From assembly GCF_020080835.1 (NCBI RefSeq), contig NC_058164.1:434001-498000 (forward strand): a DNA stretch of 64,000 nt, given 5' to 3'. Every line of letters begins with the position of its first letter. Position 1 is the stretch's first letter. This document shows, one piece after another, positions 26,931 through 37,695 of this stretch. The notes under the pieces are model-generated. The model saw only the letters and a list, made by a program, of their open reading frames with translations, did no database searches and had not been told where the DNA came from. The stretch comes from Cotesia glomerata (lineage: Eukaryota; Arthropoda; Insecta; Hymenoptera; Braconidae). Position numbers and translations under genes: made by a program.

Positions 26931-28221
26931 ATGGATCGAGGTTATGTCGACAATAAAAAGGTTCAACAATTAAACTATGAATGGAAAGTAAATAATTTTG
27001 AAGAATTATTCAACAAAAAGTCGGATTATGAGGATAATTACGGGGCTGTTCTTTCGGACGAATTCTCATCGGGGATCAGTCCAAATAAAAAAACTTGGCA
27101 GTTAAATTTGTATTTCAACAACTATGAAAATCCTGAAAATAACAAATGGGTGTCGTTGTTACTAAAACAAACAGCTCCTGTGGTACACAAAATGATAAAA
27201 TTTATTGTTGATGGAACATTTTATATTCTTGATAAAAAAAATGAAAGAGTAATGATTAAAGATTTGAGGAAAGTATTTATGGTTGGTTTTCAAAACGGTT
27301 ATTGGGAATTTATCGAAAAAAAAAAATTATGGGACCTAAAAGATGAATTATTGGTAATAGTATATTACACACCTAGGGAAGTAAAGTAAGAAATGTCTCA
27401 GATCACATGTAATTGTCGGCCGAGGCGAAGCCGAGGTTGACAAACATGTGATCTGAGGCTTTCTTATTTACTTCCCGTGGGGTGTATACTATTTTTTTGC
27501 TCGACGAAGGCAGAAAGCGGCACTTTCGTTTAGCGCAGCGGGCCGAAAGTTGACGCTTTCTGCCCGTCGAGCAAAAAATGATATTTTAACTGTAGGACTT
27601 CAGGTTCTCGTCTACGACACTGATTCCAATCTGCATGGTTTGCCTTCCAAAATTGAAACAAGCCTGATAGCTAATGATATTAAAGAACTGTATCGTACTA
27701 AAAAAGGCTCCGACATTGTGATAAAATTCGAAGAAAGAGAATTTAAAGCACATAAAGTTTTGCTGCATGCTAGAAGTTCTGTATTTTCAGCAATGCTTAC
27801 CCAGGACAACATATCTAGCCAAATAAGTGAAATTTCAATCCCACGTGTTAAAGCTGATATTTTTTCTAAATTACTGGAGTTTATTTATACAGACCAGGTG
27901 ATCCACCTGGATGAATTTGCTCAGAATTTGCTTGAAGTTGCCGAGAGATATCAAGTAAAAGCACTCAAGCATATTTGTGAAGTATCACTTAGCCAATTTT
28001 TGTCTGCCGAGAATGCTTTGAGGACCTTGACCGTGGCTAAGTTAGGCAATTCTCAAAAATTGGCTGATTATGTCATCAAATTCATTAATATCAATCCTGC
28101 TGAGGTGTTCCAGTCAAATGAGTACAAGCAATGGGAGAAAGAAAAATTGAATCCAGGCTTGATTATATTTCAAAATTCAACGGATTTTTATCAACGGAAA
28201 AATGCGCAAAAACGTCCATAA
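26931..28221 (+). pseudogene. MATH/BTB (SPOP-like) gene split by a foldback element
   Basis: The first part starts at ATG 26931 and gives a MATH (TRAF-like) fold: an NYEWKV-like N-terminal strand, then a WQLNLYF strand and a WDLKDELL strand near the domain end. It stops at 27389 inside inserted DNA. The second part resumes after about 27577 with NDILTVGLQVLVYD, the normal last MATH strand. It continues through a BTB domain (GSDIVIKFEEREFKAHKVLL, then a SSVFSAML stretch) and a BACK-like tail to TAA at 28219-28221. Intact family members are substrate adaptors for Cul3 ubiquitin ligases, the MATH domain binding the substrate and the BTB domain the cullin. MATH/BTB genes are often amplified in insects. 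The insert shifts the frame and adds stops, so this copy is probably dead unless the insert is spliced out. Confidence 0.85.
27354..27576. mobile_element. ~223-bp foldback (MITE-like) insertion
   Basis: The insert consists of two hairpins. In the first (about 27355-27497) the arms around GGGAAGTAAA and TTTACTTCCC, plus the CAGATCACATGT segment and its complement, enclose a GC-rich GGCCGAGGCGAAGCC loop. In the second (about 27498-27576) TTGCTCGACG pairs with CGTCGAGCAA, with GGCAGAAAGC pairing GCTTTCTGCC inside. It is much richer in CpG than the gene around it. No transposase is encoded, so it is non-autonomous. Ends are approximate because no clear target-site duplication was found. Confidence 0.75.
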
Positions 28222-29655
28222 AGTATTTTCATTTTTTAAAGATTCAATTAAATAGTTTTAAATTTTATTAATTGTTAATTTTCGATATTTATAGATGAAA
28301 AATCTTCAAAAATAGAAGGAAAGGAAAAAATATCAAGACTTGAGTAAAAAGCTGAAAAAATTAGTAAAAAATATTTTTTTTTAAATTACGTTAATTATAT
28401 TTAAAAAAATTTTTATATTATCAATTAAAGATTTGAAAAGGTTTATGGAATAAAATATTGAATAAGTCAATAAAAAATAATGAATGAACGAGGGATAATT
28501 TATAAATAATATATTTACGAACAAGAAAGCATACATTACATACGATTATAGTTAATGTGTAGTTTGGATAAACTCAAAGGATTAATTATAAATCTATATT
28601 GTATTTTTTTCGTCCATAAATATAATATATTATGTACCGCAAGTAAATTAAGATGAAAATAATAAAGGTAAAAAAAAAGATAAAATCTTACAATTATCTC
28701 CCCGTTATCATAAGATTATCCGGACACAGATCTTAAGATGAGTCGGTTTACGTTAATTCCCGATTCAATACACTCATTAGCGAATCGTTATCGAATAAAA
28801 CAATCAGCGGGGAAAGGCAAAAAAAATAAAATAATAATTATTTAATTTTAAAAATAGTGATGTGGACGGACTTGATCAAGAAGAAAGGAACTTACTAACA
28901 ATCTTTCAGGCAATAACTGGTTTTTGAGGATAAAACATAGACGATGATTCGTCTGAGGCCTCGGGGGCTTCTTCGGCTTCCCCAGTACCAGGCTACTTGG
29001 TACTTATACGCTTGTTTATATTAAACCATGCCTGTACTCACTGCTAACTCTTGATGATCTCAATGATCTCTTCGGGGATCGCTGACAACGATAATATGGC
29101 CATCTTACTATTTTCCTATCTTCCTATCAAGTGTTACTGACCCTCCTCTTATCACAAGACATTTTAATTTACCCAGTTTTATATATTTACATTTATTACC
29201 TCCCAGGTCTAATTATCCGCCGCTTAACTCATTAGCCTGTCCCTTATCGTCAAACGTACTTGCTTTTATAAAGCTTTTCATGTTTCCGCTCAATTATTTT
29301 TTTTCTGATTTTTTTTAACAAACATTATTCCATTAAAAAAATTTTTTTTTAACTTAAAAATTTTCTAAAATATCATTTTTTAATAAAAGTAAAAATTAAA
29401 ATTAGATGTCTCTTGACAATAGCATATTTTTAAAAAAATTTCTACCATCTCCAGATGGCGCATAAGTCGCGTGAGTTTCAACTTTCTCCACGCGCGCGCC
29501 ACTTTACTAGTTGTTATTTTTCCAGTTTGTTAACACGTGTCAATAAGGTTAAAATTTATTTATCTAATTTGTTTAAAAAAATTAAATTTATAATTTTTTG
29601 TAAAAATTACTAATCACTATTTAAGTTTAAATAAAAATATTTTCCAAAAAAAAAG
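28222..29655. other. intergenic, no gene recognised
   Basis: AT-rich sequence between the broken MATH/BTB gene and the C9orf85 homolog. A CTTCGGCTTCCCC-type GC-richer patch lies near 28960-29010. A CCATCTCCAGATGG palindrome with a GCGCGCGCC stretch (about 29446-29500) is the likely core promoter zone of the downstream gene. Confidence 0.5.
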
Positions 29656-29774
29656 GTGAGTAATTTATCAGGCTTATGTTGATAAAGTAGTTTACGGAAT
29701 AAAAATTTAATTTTTATTATTGAATTATTAATATAACAGCAATAATATTAAGTTTTTCATTGTAGTGAAACAAA

Positions 29775-31184
29775 ATGAGCTGTCAAAAGGGAAATTCGGC
29801 TCGCTCGAGACCGCAGAAGCATCAGAATAGACACGCATTTAAAAATAATTTGCACGACACCTCACATACGACAAAGGCGATAAACAAAATCCAGGTTGTC
29901 AACGTCTGTGAAAAGTGCAAGAAAGTTATCGAGTGGAAGATAAAGTACAAGAAGTACAAGTCGTTAAAGGCTCCGAGTAATTGCTGCAAGTGTGAGCAGA
30001 GGTGCGTTAAACATGCGTATCACATCATGTGTGGACCCTGTGCCAGTAAGCACGAGGTCTGTCCCAAGTGCGGGGAAAAGACTGAGGTTGTCAAGCCCAC
30101 TGTCGAGGATAAACCTCTGACGCTCGACAGGGAACTCAGGCTGATGCTCAAGACCTTGCCTGAGAGGCGTAGGAGGACGTTTATGCGCTACATGAATAGA
30201 AATGGTTAGTACTTTGCGAAATTAAATTAATTTGTGATATTGAAAGTAATTGATATCTGAAAATTTTTAGATTTTTTTAATAACTAGCAACCTTGCCAGT
30301 CACTATAGTGAACTATAAATAAATAAAATTTTGCTTCATTAAATAATTACATTTGTTAAATTGCACTGTACTTTCTTAACTATTGACGTTTTTAAAGATA
30401 TAAGCTCATTCTGATGTTACACTCATCAAGAGCTTTCATTTGAGTACCCACATCAATTTTTCATATATTTTATATATTTATATATATTATATATATGTAT
30501 ATATGACAAATATATCAAAAATGCATGTGGGTACTCAAATGAAAGCTCTTGATGAGTGTAACATCGGGATGAGCTTATATCCTTAAAAATATTAATAGTT
30601 AAGGAAAGATATTGTATCTTGTGAACTATCGACATTTTTAAAGATATAAGCTCATCCTGATGTTACACTCATTGAGACCTTTTATTTGAGTACCCACATG
30701 CATTTTCATATATTTTTCATATATACATATAAATATATCAAAATGCATGTGGGTACTCAAATGAAAGCTCTTGATGAGTGTAACATCGAAATGAGCTTAT
30801 ATTCTTGAAAATATCAATAGTTAAGAAATGATATCGTATCTTGTCAACTAATGATATTTTAAAAGATATAAGCTCATCCCGATGTTACACTCATCAAGAG
30901 CTTTCATTTGAGTACCCACATGCATTTTTGATATATTTTTCATATATACATATATATAAATATATAAAATATATGAAAAATTGATGTGGGTACTCAAATG
31001 AAAGGTCTCGATGAGTTTATATCTTCAAAAATGTTAATAGTTCACAAGATACAAGGTCATTTCTTGTAAGCTGATTTCTCTATCATAAATAATTCATTAG
31101 AGTAATTTGATAATTTATTTAATTGTCCAGGTATCAAAAAAGATGCGGCCCAACCGAGAGATTCCAAGGATGATCCAGAAGAAG
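29775..31184 (+). CDS. C9orf85-like zinc-ribbon-like protein, partial at assembly gap
   Basis: Conserved eukaryotic protein of unknown molecular function, homologous to human C9orf85. The start at ATG 29775 gives the diagnostic N-terminus SCQKGNSARSRPQKHQN. It is followed by four cysteine pairs (CEKC, CCKC, CGPC, CPKC) that probably bind zinc, then a basic RRRR segment near the exon end. Exon 1 runs to 30204 and ends with donor G|GTTAGT. An acceptor (AATTGTCCAG) ends at 31130, and exon 2 begins at 31131 in the matching phase, giving an acidic tail (SKDDPEE). It then runs into a 100-N gap at 31185. A 5'-UTR intron is likely: donor GTGAGT at 29656 and acceptor at 29739 or 29765. The C-terminus is not seen. 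Without splicing the frame stops at 30207-30209, but the matched splice phase makes the two-exon model better. Confidence 0.85.
30374..31045. repeat. tandem array of three ~200-bp palindromes in an intron
   Basis: Three consecutive units lie at about 30374-30604, 30623-30825 and 30846-31045. In each, the left arm (CTCATCAAGAGCTTTCATTT, then GAGTACCCACAT) pairs with the same sequence inverted on the right (ATGTGGGTACTC, then AAATGAAAGCTC). AT-rich (ATATAT) loops join the arms, and outer ends read AACTATTGA / TCAATAGTT-like. Units are separated by a GATATTGTATCTTGT-like spacer. The array lies inside the intron of the C9orf85 homolog. It is likely a palindromic MITE or satellite family. As RNA it would fold into long hairpins. 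Confidence 0.85.
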
Positions 31185-31284
31185 NNNNNNNNNNNNNNNN
31201 NNNNNNNNNNNNNNNNNNNNNNNNNNNNNNNNNNNNNNNNNNNNNNNNNNNNNNNNNNNNNNNNNNNNNNNNNNNNNNNNNNNN
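31185..31284. other. assembly gap (100 N)
   Basis: Exactly 100 N, the usual placeholder for a gap of unknown size. It interrupts exon 2 of the C9orf85 homolog and marks the left end of the contig carrying the bracovirus-type genes. Confidence 0.99.
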
Positions 31285-32266
31285 ATCGGGATGCGTAGGT
31301 AAAACCTATGACGTCTAGTAAGAAGAGTTTCCTGTTGGTGATATACAAGAGAATGTAATTTATAGTGTACTTATATGTATACTTTATATATACTACTTAA
31401 CACACTACTTTATATATTATATTAAAATTTTTTGTATCAATTTTGGATGGCCGCAAGGAGTTTCGACTTCATGGCCAATTAAATAAATAAATAAATAATA
31501 ATAATAATGTATTGAAGAAAATAAGGACCCACTATCAAATTAGTACTAACAAAATTTGCTGCTGCCTTATATTCACTTATATGAGATTCGCAAAGCGCCT
31601 GTGAAAATAAAATATTCTAAAAGTGAGGTCAGTTGTTTTGTGTACTTAACTTGACAAAAAATATGAAGATATCTTGCAAAGTGTACAGTGATAAGGTATC
31701 TAGGGTCACAATATTTGTTTTTAACAATGGTGGAAATTCTTAAATTGAGTGACAATAGCGCTGGTTTATCCAACGGTTGCTACGCTAAATGCGTAGATAA
31801 GTTTTCTGACGTGGACTTTTTGTTTGGTTCTAAATTAGGTAGATTTTATATTGTTTGGAACATTGTATTATCAACCTAGTTCCATAAAAGGTAGCGTGGA
31901 TTTTGCTTTGCAATGTAAAAAGTCTATTCATAATTTTTCCTCATTGAAATAAAATAATAACTCTGGTATAATTAAAATACTGGTTTATTTAGCACACAAG
32001 TTAAATATTGATAATTATCATAGTACCTTTAGGACAATAGTTTGTAAAGTATATCAAAAATAAGTTCAATTAATGTCTATGTATAAATTAATAAATAATA
32101 AACAACTTATAACTACTACTGGAACTTATTTTTAAACTATTATTAAGTCTCAGACATTTATATCACACATGTTATATAAATTACAACATAGTAATACTTG
32201 AAGTAAAGAGATCGTTTTACAGCAAGGACATGAGCAACTTAAATTCAAACTAAGTTTACCAATAAT
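31285..32266. other. contig start, non-coding; includes a retroelement-like 3' tail
   Basis: Left end of the 31285-43222 contig. Besides the LINE-like tail it has one small ATG-initiated frame (31727-31879, 50 codons) of unknown nature, which I do not call as a gene. The rest is AT-rich and featureless. Confidence 0.45.
31441..31510 (+). mobile_element. possible LINE 3' end with AAAT tail
   Basis: A GGCCGCAAGGAG...GGCCAATT stretch is followed by tandem AAAT units (about 31479-31497) and then AAT repeats. A short GC-richer end leading into such a tail is typical of insect non-LTR retrotransposons of CR1/Jockey or RTE type. No reverse-transcriptase domain is visible upstream, where only about 155 bases remain before the gap. 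Confidence 0.4.
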
Positions 32267-33236
32267 TTACTTGATTAAATTTTTTAAATACGATACAACT
32301 TGTTGGACTGGACCCACCTTTACCGAAGCTTTCGTGACGGCTGATTCCAAGTACAATTTAACCGCTTCGTAGCAAAAAAAGTACTGGAAGGGATTGAACA
32401 AGCTGTGGTACCTTTTTTGCCTAATATCGGACACTATGGACGGAATTGAAATGGTTTGAGTCTGATGAAACCTCGAAATGCTGATATCGACCACGCAATA
32501 GCAGGGGAGTCCTTCCCAGCCCGGCGTTACAGTGCACAACAATTGGCGGCGGCTGGGAGCGTTTGTGGCCATTCTGGAGCGAGTTTTCATGGAGTTCCCT
32601 CTGGCGTTGTCTGACCTCCAGGACGAAACTCACAAACTCTGACGGATTTTTGGGCACGTCGTGGTCTGGCCAAGCAGTAAAATTAAAGTGTGTCACCGTT
32701 TGCGTTGCTTTAGTCCCATCGGTCAGCACAAGGATTGATTTAACATAATGAGGGAACTTCTCAACGTTGGTGGTCGTAATTTGAAACTTCCCGAACCGGA
32801 ACGAAGTTTTTTCCACGTCGCTCCAGTACGGGTAGCATTTTTCTTTTCCATTTTCTTTCTTTTGGGTCAGCATCACGATTATCTGGACTTGCTCCATCCA
32901 CAGCATTCTGTAAAAATCGTAGCACGTGCTACGAGTCGGGGCTTCTCCGCAAATAAACTTCTTAGTGTGTTCAAAGCCGTCAATATAGTTAGCATTTATG
33001 TAGTTCCCTCCGTTCCGCTCCTTTGGCAGAATCACTCTCGAGTGATCGAAGCACACGGTGTGGGCGAACTGGTTCAAACTTCTGTTTTCTTTTTCGGCCG
33101 TAAAGGTGCCTTCTACTTTTTCACTGATAATCCTTTGATGTTCTGCATCGATAACTTCCTTGCAGTCGCTGCGATACATACGCGCCAGAAACTCTCCGTA
33201 TTTCAGCTCTTCATGTGCCATTTTGTTTGTCGCCAT
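32267..33236 (-). pseudogene. bracovirus-type protein tyrosine phosphatase, frameshifted after the P-loop
   Basis: Intronless classical PTP domain, as in bracovirus PTP families that dephosphorylate tyrosine residues in parasitised host cells. ATG at 33236 is preferred to the in-frame GTG just upstream. Visible motifs are NYINANYIDG (residues 78-87), the WPD loop (189-191) and the catalytic loop HCNAGLGR (cysteine 236, arginine 242). Right after the loop the frame is lost in the run of identical bases near 32503-32510. About one extra base there moves the rest, including the FNPFQYFFCYEA helix, into another frame to a stop at 32267-32269. The span fits a normal family length of roughly 320 residues plus one base. 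As assembled, the protein would lose its C-terminal helices and probably activity. A sequencing error in the homopolymer is possible. The glycine that normally follows GRT is also missing here. Its neighbours are vankyrin genes, as in known bracovirus segments. Confidence 0.85.
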
Positions 33237-35001
33237 TTTCACGTTATAAATTATGGTTTAATTTTTAGAAATAATATATAGAGGGCTCCGTCCTTCCTTC
33301 ACAATGGTAAGCCAATAACTGTAATAATTTAATTAACCTCGCGAATACAAATCAGGAATATTTTCCGCATCGCTAATACCATTTTGCCTAGTTACCCATT
33401 GATGACGACAATCGAGTGTGGTTTTATAAAATGTAACTAAATATGGAATAACTACAATTGTTTCCAATAAAATTGATAATATTAAATTATTTCTATTTAT
33501 GATGATGATTTAATGAACAAATAATTCCGCTACATGTTTTAGGACCGCCCGTGATGTGATAGATGATGAAATCTATACACGCGCGAGCCTTAATATAAAA
33601 TTACAAATATTTTCCTGTTTGTTATATATTAGACGAATCACTTTACCGAAAAATTAGCGTTAAAAAACATTTTATATCAATTTAATTACAAGAATGTGAT
33701 AAATTTGACCAATCATGTTACAGATAAATTAGCTTGAAATAGGTTTTATCTGAATTTAAAGAAAAATTATTAAGTCAAATTCAAGAGTCTATAAAATTAG
33801 TCATAAAACGCATGCAAATGGGCTTTTAAGATTATTTTGTTATTTTTTTATCATGAAAGTAGCGCTTCTTTAAAAACCAGTTTCTTAATGAAGATGAACG
33901 CGACTATCATCAGTTCTGCCATCAGTATGGGCACTGATTAATTTTATCGATTTATCAATGATTACAATTGTCAATGTTTCATTAAAATTTTGTATGTTAT
34001 TAAAATGGAAAAATAGTAAAATTTTATATTAAATATAAACTATTTACCGCGAAAAATTATGTTTTGTTAAGGAGGCCAAAACTGTTTGTGATAATTAACT
34101 AAATTATACAAGTAACAACATTGATTAAGGCGTCTTACACGAAAAAATTTGATTATTTTGATTTAAAATAAGATAAAAAAAATTCAAATTTTCACCGCCT
34201 CTCTTATATACTACCGAGGATCGGGGGGACATACACCTCATGTTTTGTCATCTTTATTTGTTAAAAACACTACCTAGAATTTTACAAATTTATGACAGTG
34301 ATATATTTTTATGCACTTATACATTATGCATTATTAAGTCAACGCAGACTGTATAATACAGTTTTTGAAAAAGAGGAGGTTGGAAAATAGCCGACTAAAT
34401 GTATATAATTTTATAGTTACTGTGTAAGCTTGACAAATATTTAATTCTACTGAATGTTTTTGGCTAAAAATTTAACTGTATACTCTTGAAATATGTATAA
34501 ATAAATGGTAAAAAGTTTAAAATTCTATCTCTTCATCAGCCTTTACAAAAAAAATGCTCAAAAATCAGGGCGTTAAACCAGAAGATCCCCTTAAGTCGGA
34601 CAAAAATTAAATAAAACCTTTTATTTGTTTCGTAAGTGTAGTAGGTCCATGTAGGCTCATTTTTTCTTTCTGGTTTAAAAAAAATTGAGAGATTATGGTA
34701 GGGGGTGCGATTTCATAAAATAAAAACTCGAAAATAGCGGAAAATTTTAGTGATGACCTTTAAGATCACCAGTGAAAATGAGCTTCAAAAAGAAACGGTA
34801 TACTTCCGTCTCTGTAGTATTTTGTAGGAGGATTCGATTATATCCGAACGTCCCCTGATTAATGATAATTAATAAATTAATAGCCATGTTTTATTAATTA
34901 TTTGTAGATTGTCTAATAATAAGACCTATTAACTAACTAAAGGTCTGAAAGGTAATCATAAAATATATTTAACGGCGTATATAGTTTTTTTGTTTTAAAA
35001 A
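33237..35001. other. non-coding between PTP and first vankyrin
   Basis: AT-rich sequence including the PTP upstream region and that of the first vankyrin. The only structure seen is a possible ~300-bp inverted-end element (listed separately). No further gene is supported. Confidence 0.5.
34562..34860. repeat. possible ~300-bp element with short inverted ends
   Basis: The left end (AATCAGGGCGTT) resembles the complement of the right end (AACGTCCCCTGATT). The interior has a GGGGTGCGATTT stretch and no coding potential. The arms are short and differ by two bases, so this could be a decayed MITE or coincidence. Confidence 0.25.
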
Positions 35002-35556
35002 ATGCATTCCGACGGACTTTTGCAATTTCTAAGTGCGCAAGATAATAACGGTGATAATTACTTCCACGAGGCCTGCCGAGATAACTCTTTGGATCACTTC
35101 GAACGGGTGGTGAAGTTTATAGAGTGCCCCATCCCAGCGATCCTGGCCAAAAGAAACTCAAGTGGAGAACAGTGTACGCACATCATAGTGAAGAGCCAAG
35201 AACACTATGTCGTGGAGATGATGAAGATCGTTGTGGACCTTGGTGCCGACATAAACGGCAAAGAAGCATTTAGTGGCTTCACTCCGCTTCATCTGTGTGC
35301 CAAGAAGAAAAATTATGAACTAGCCGAATGGCTTTGCCAGGTGTCATGGATTGATTTGGATGCCAGAAACCACAAGGGACACACAGCATGGCACATGGCC
35401 TATATAAACGACGACTTTAAAATGATGAGTATTTTAAGGAAGTCCAGAACGAATCCTAAATCTCCCAGTTTAAAAGCAAGTCAAAAGTGGAGTTACGACG
35501 CCGACTACTTAATCGGATTGTTGAGTGACCCTAAAACAGCTCCCTACCTTTTTTAA
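35002..35556 (+). CDS. vankyrin (IkB-like viral ankyrin protein), copy 1
   Basis: 184 residues from ATG 35002, intronless. The ankyrin core aligns without gaps over the first ~120 residues with the two other copies: NYFHEAC (19-25), GEQCTHIIV (55-63), GADING (81-86) and FTPLHLC (93-99), followed by a LAEWLC repeat. Bracovirus vankyrins are truncated IkB mimics. They keep ankyrin repeats but lack the N-terminal regulatory serines and the C-terminal PEST tail, so they can hold NF-kB/Rel factors inactive and dampen host immunity; here too neither element is seen. This copy is the most diverged and has a longer C-terminal tail (about residues 140-184). A donor-like GTGAGT follows at about 35568, just past the stop, so a 3'-UTR intron is possible. 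No partner of the unrecognised minus-strand family follows it. Confidence 0.9.
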   Translation: MHSDGLLQFLSAQDNNGDNYFHEACRDNSLDHFERVVKFIECPIPAILAKRNSSGEQCTHIIVKSQEHYVVEMMKIVVDLGADINGKEAFSGFTPLHLCAKKKNYELAEWLCQVSWIDLDARNHKGHTAWHMAYINDDFKMMSILRKSRTNPKSPSLKASQKWSYDADYLIGLLSDPKTAPYLF

Positions 35557-36490
35557 CTCTAAAAGGTGAGTGGAAAAGCAAGTTTAAATATTATCAAACT
35601 GGGTTTTGTGGGATGTTTAAAATTCCCGATAAGAGCGATACGATGAAGCGGACAAACAGACTGAATTTTAACCAATAACCTTTTATCGCGATTGGAATGA
35701 CCTATTGTGCATTGAGAGACAGTTTTATTAAGAGCGGTTTATAGATGATTTTCAAACGTGTTTTTTTCATGTATGTGATAAAATTTCGAAAAAAAAAACG
35801 CTTCGCTCTTCGATAGATAATTAAATTTTGGAAAATTTTCATTTATTTATGCATAAAATGCGTTTTAAGATTCCATTTGTTGTACAAGTATGACAGAGAT
35901 ACTTTCGTTTGTCCAATAGAGGGCGAGAGAGAGAAAAAATGTAAACCCTTTTTAAATACTAATAAACGCTTATTTGTATTTAGTAAAACACGTAAGGCTA
36001 ACTAAAAGCAGGTTATAAATATACACATATATACATTGAATTACTTAAAGAAATTTTAATTTTTATTTGCGTTGAAAAATTGGCCACAATGCATCTAAAT
36101 CCCTTTCTTTTGATAAAACATCTATTGGTTAATAGACACTCTTCACTGTTTAATAATTATTTTTTATTATTAATTTTTATTCACTATTAATAAACAATAA
36201 CTCCGAATTTTACGCCTTGACTTCAGCATTAAAGATGGCTACCGTTAAAGCGAGACTGGCGGTGGTTTTAATAAATACATATTAGTATCTAATAAAATTT
36301 TATTACATACTAATAAAATTTTATTCACTGCAAAACAAATTATATTTATATGTAATTAATATTTTAAATTGAGAAGTAGTACTAACTCATAATTAAGCAA
36401 ACCTTGATATCGTTGCATCAAGGTCGCAATGTCAGTTACGTAACGAAATTCAACGAAGTCGGTACTGAGCAGTCGAGTGATAAAACGGAG
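35557..36490. other. non-coding between vankyrin copies 1 and 2
   Basis: AT-rich. The last ~50 bases before 36491 resemble the leader of vankyrin copy 3 (a TTCAACGAAGTCGGTACTGA-like stretch). No TATA box as clear as that of copy 3 was seen. Direct repeats of an AATAAAATTTTATT palindrome lie near 36291-36325. Confidence 0.5.
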
Positions 36491-37003
36491 ATGGAATATA
36501 AGAATTTTCTTGAAATGGTGAGTGAGACGAGCTGCTCGGGCGAAAACTACTTTCACGAAGCATGTAAACTTCGCTCATTGGATCTTCTTAAAAGGGCGGA
36601 AAAGTGGATGGATCAACCAATGGTTTCGCTGTTGACTGAAAGAAACTACAACGGTGAGCAATGCACTCATTTAATCGCCAAGTACAAAGATTCTGAAGCA
36701 AAGGAGATGATGTGGTACGTCTTGAAATTTGGGGCGGATATAAACGGCCAGGAATCGCTCAGTGGTTTCACTCCTCTGCACTTGTGTGTTTGGGAAAGGA
36801 ATTACCAGCTCGCTGAATGGCTGTGTAAGAGACCAGACATCAATCTGGAGGCTATCAACTACGCCGGGCAGACTGCCTATCAACTTGCCATAGAACGAGA
36901 CGACACTCAATTACAGCAGATGCTGAAAGCAGCCGGAGCTGAGTGCAAAGTTCCAAGTGATTTAAAAAGCTGTGTGGAACAGCTAAGTCTTCAAATATTG
37001 TAA
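36491..37003 (+). CDS. vankyrin (IkB-like viral ankyrin protein), copy 2
   Basis: 170 residues from ATG 36491. The frame is open further upstream but has no ATG there, and 36491 matches the start of copy 3. It shares NYFHEAC, GADINGQESL, FTPLHLCVW and NYAGQTAYQLA with copy 3, and its tail adds about 15 residues. As in the family generally, there is no phosphorylation degron or PEST segment. It converges on the unrecognised gene at 37696-38270 (minus). The same arrangement recurs at 40993-42399, so gene and flanks were duplicated together. The 3' flank (to about 37100) also matches that of copy 3. Confidence 0.9.
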   Translation: MEYKNFLEMVSETSCSGENYFHEACKLRSLDLLKRAEKWMDQPMVSLLTERNYNGEQCTHLIAKYKDSEAKEMMWYVLKFGADINGQESLSGFTPLHLCVWERNYQLAEWLCKRPDINLEAINYAGQTAYQLAIERDDTQLQQMLKAAGAECKVPSDLKSCVEQLSLQIL

Positions 37004-37240
37004 CCAACAGTTTATGTTTAGAAATCATAAGTTAATTTAGGTAGCTAGTTTTGTTTTAATATTTTACTATTGTTTTTTTGTGTTTGTTAAATTTTAAAGT
37101 TGGGATTAATTGTATTTTTAAATATCTTAAAGTAGACGTAAGTAGTTTTAAGCCCTTTTGTGGCAATCAAAAGCAACACCCTACCTCATTAAAATAGTTA
37201 AATTAATCAACGATGGTAGCTCAAATGTTGTTGTGTAGAA

Positions 37241-37252
37241 ATAAAACAAATG
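37241..37252. repeat. SINE target-site duplication, left copy
   Basis: ATAAAACAAATG, repeated exactly at 37666-37677. A length of 12 bp is normal for LINE-driven target-primed insertion. Confidence 0.85.
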
Positions 37253-37665
37253 ATAAGCGGCAGGATGGCCGAGCGGGCTAAGTCATAATCCCGTTAGTTC
37301 GCTCGCACATCATGCCGTGAGGCGAGGGTTCGAGCCGCGACGGTTGTTCGAATAGTTCCAACACCAACCGTCGAGGGCCGCTCCGGTAGCCGAACTGTAC
37401 TGGCATGGGTTTTCTCTGTGGTTTCCCCATCGCCACTATTCCAACAACCGATAGAAAGGGGGTGAAGAATAGGGTAAATACAGTACAGAAAGCACAAGTC
37501 GGTCCACAGCCGCAGTAATAATAATAAAGAGTTGAGTATATAAATGTGCGAAAAAATAAGGTTGATTATGTAGTGAAAATACAGGAGCGAAATGCGACAG
37601 CTACCATCTACCCAGCCTTGTAAAAATCAAGAACGGTATACAAGTAAAAATCGAAATAATAATAG
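37253..37665 (+). mobile_element. tRNA-derived SINE with 12-bp target-site duplication
   Basis: The head is tRNA-like, with a pol III A box (TGGCCGAGCGG, 37266-37276) and B box (GGTTCGAGCC, 37327-37336) of the class II (Leu/Ser) type. An anonymous body follows, with an internal AATAATAATAAA stretch near 37517-37528, and the element ends in an AATAATAATAG tail. Perfect 12-bp direct repeats ATAAAACAAATG flank it (37241-37252 and 37666-37677). The paralogous position in the second cassette has a single copy (41812-41823), which is the empty site. The body contains no protein gene. The element sits between convergent vankyrin and partner genes without touching their coding regions. Confidence 0.85.
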
Positions 37666-37677
37666 ATAAAACAAATG
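37666..37677. repeat. SINE target-site duplication, right copy
   Basis: Second exact copy of ATAAAACAAATG, directly after the AATAATAATAG tail. Confidence 0.85.
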
Positions 37678-37695
37678 TTTTTTATTGTAATATAT

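Noticed and set aside
30360..31060. CRISPR-like array
   Set aside because: The repeats are inverted palindromes in a eukaryotic intron, not direct repeats with unique spacers.
31727..31879. 50-codon ATG-started frame near the left contig end
   Set aside because: Too short and without paralog or motif. It could be a first exon, but nothing supports that.
32748..33281. 177-codon open frame on the plus strand
   Set aside because: It lies antisense to the PTP gene, whose own frame carries all family motifs, so this is a shadow frame.
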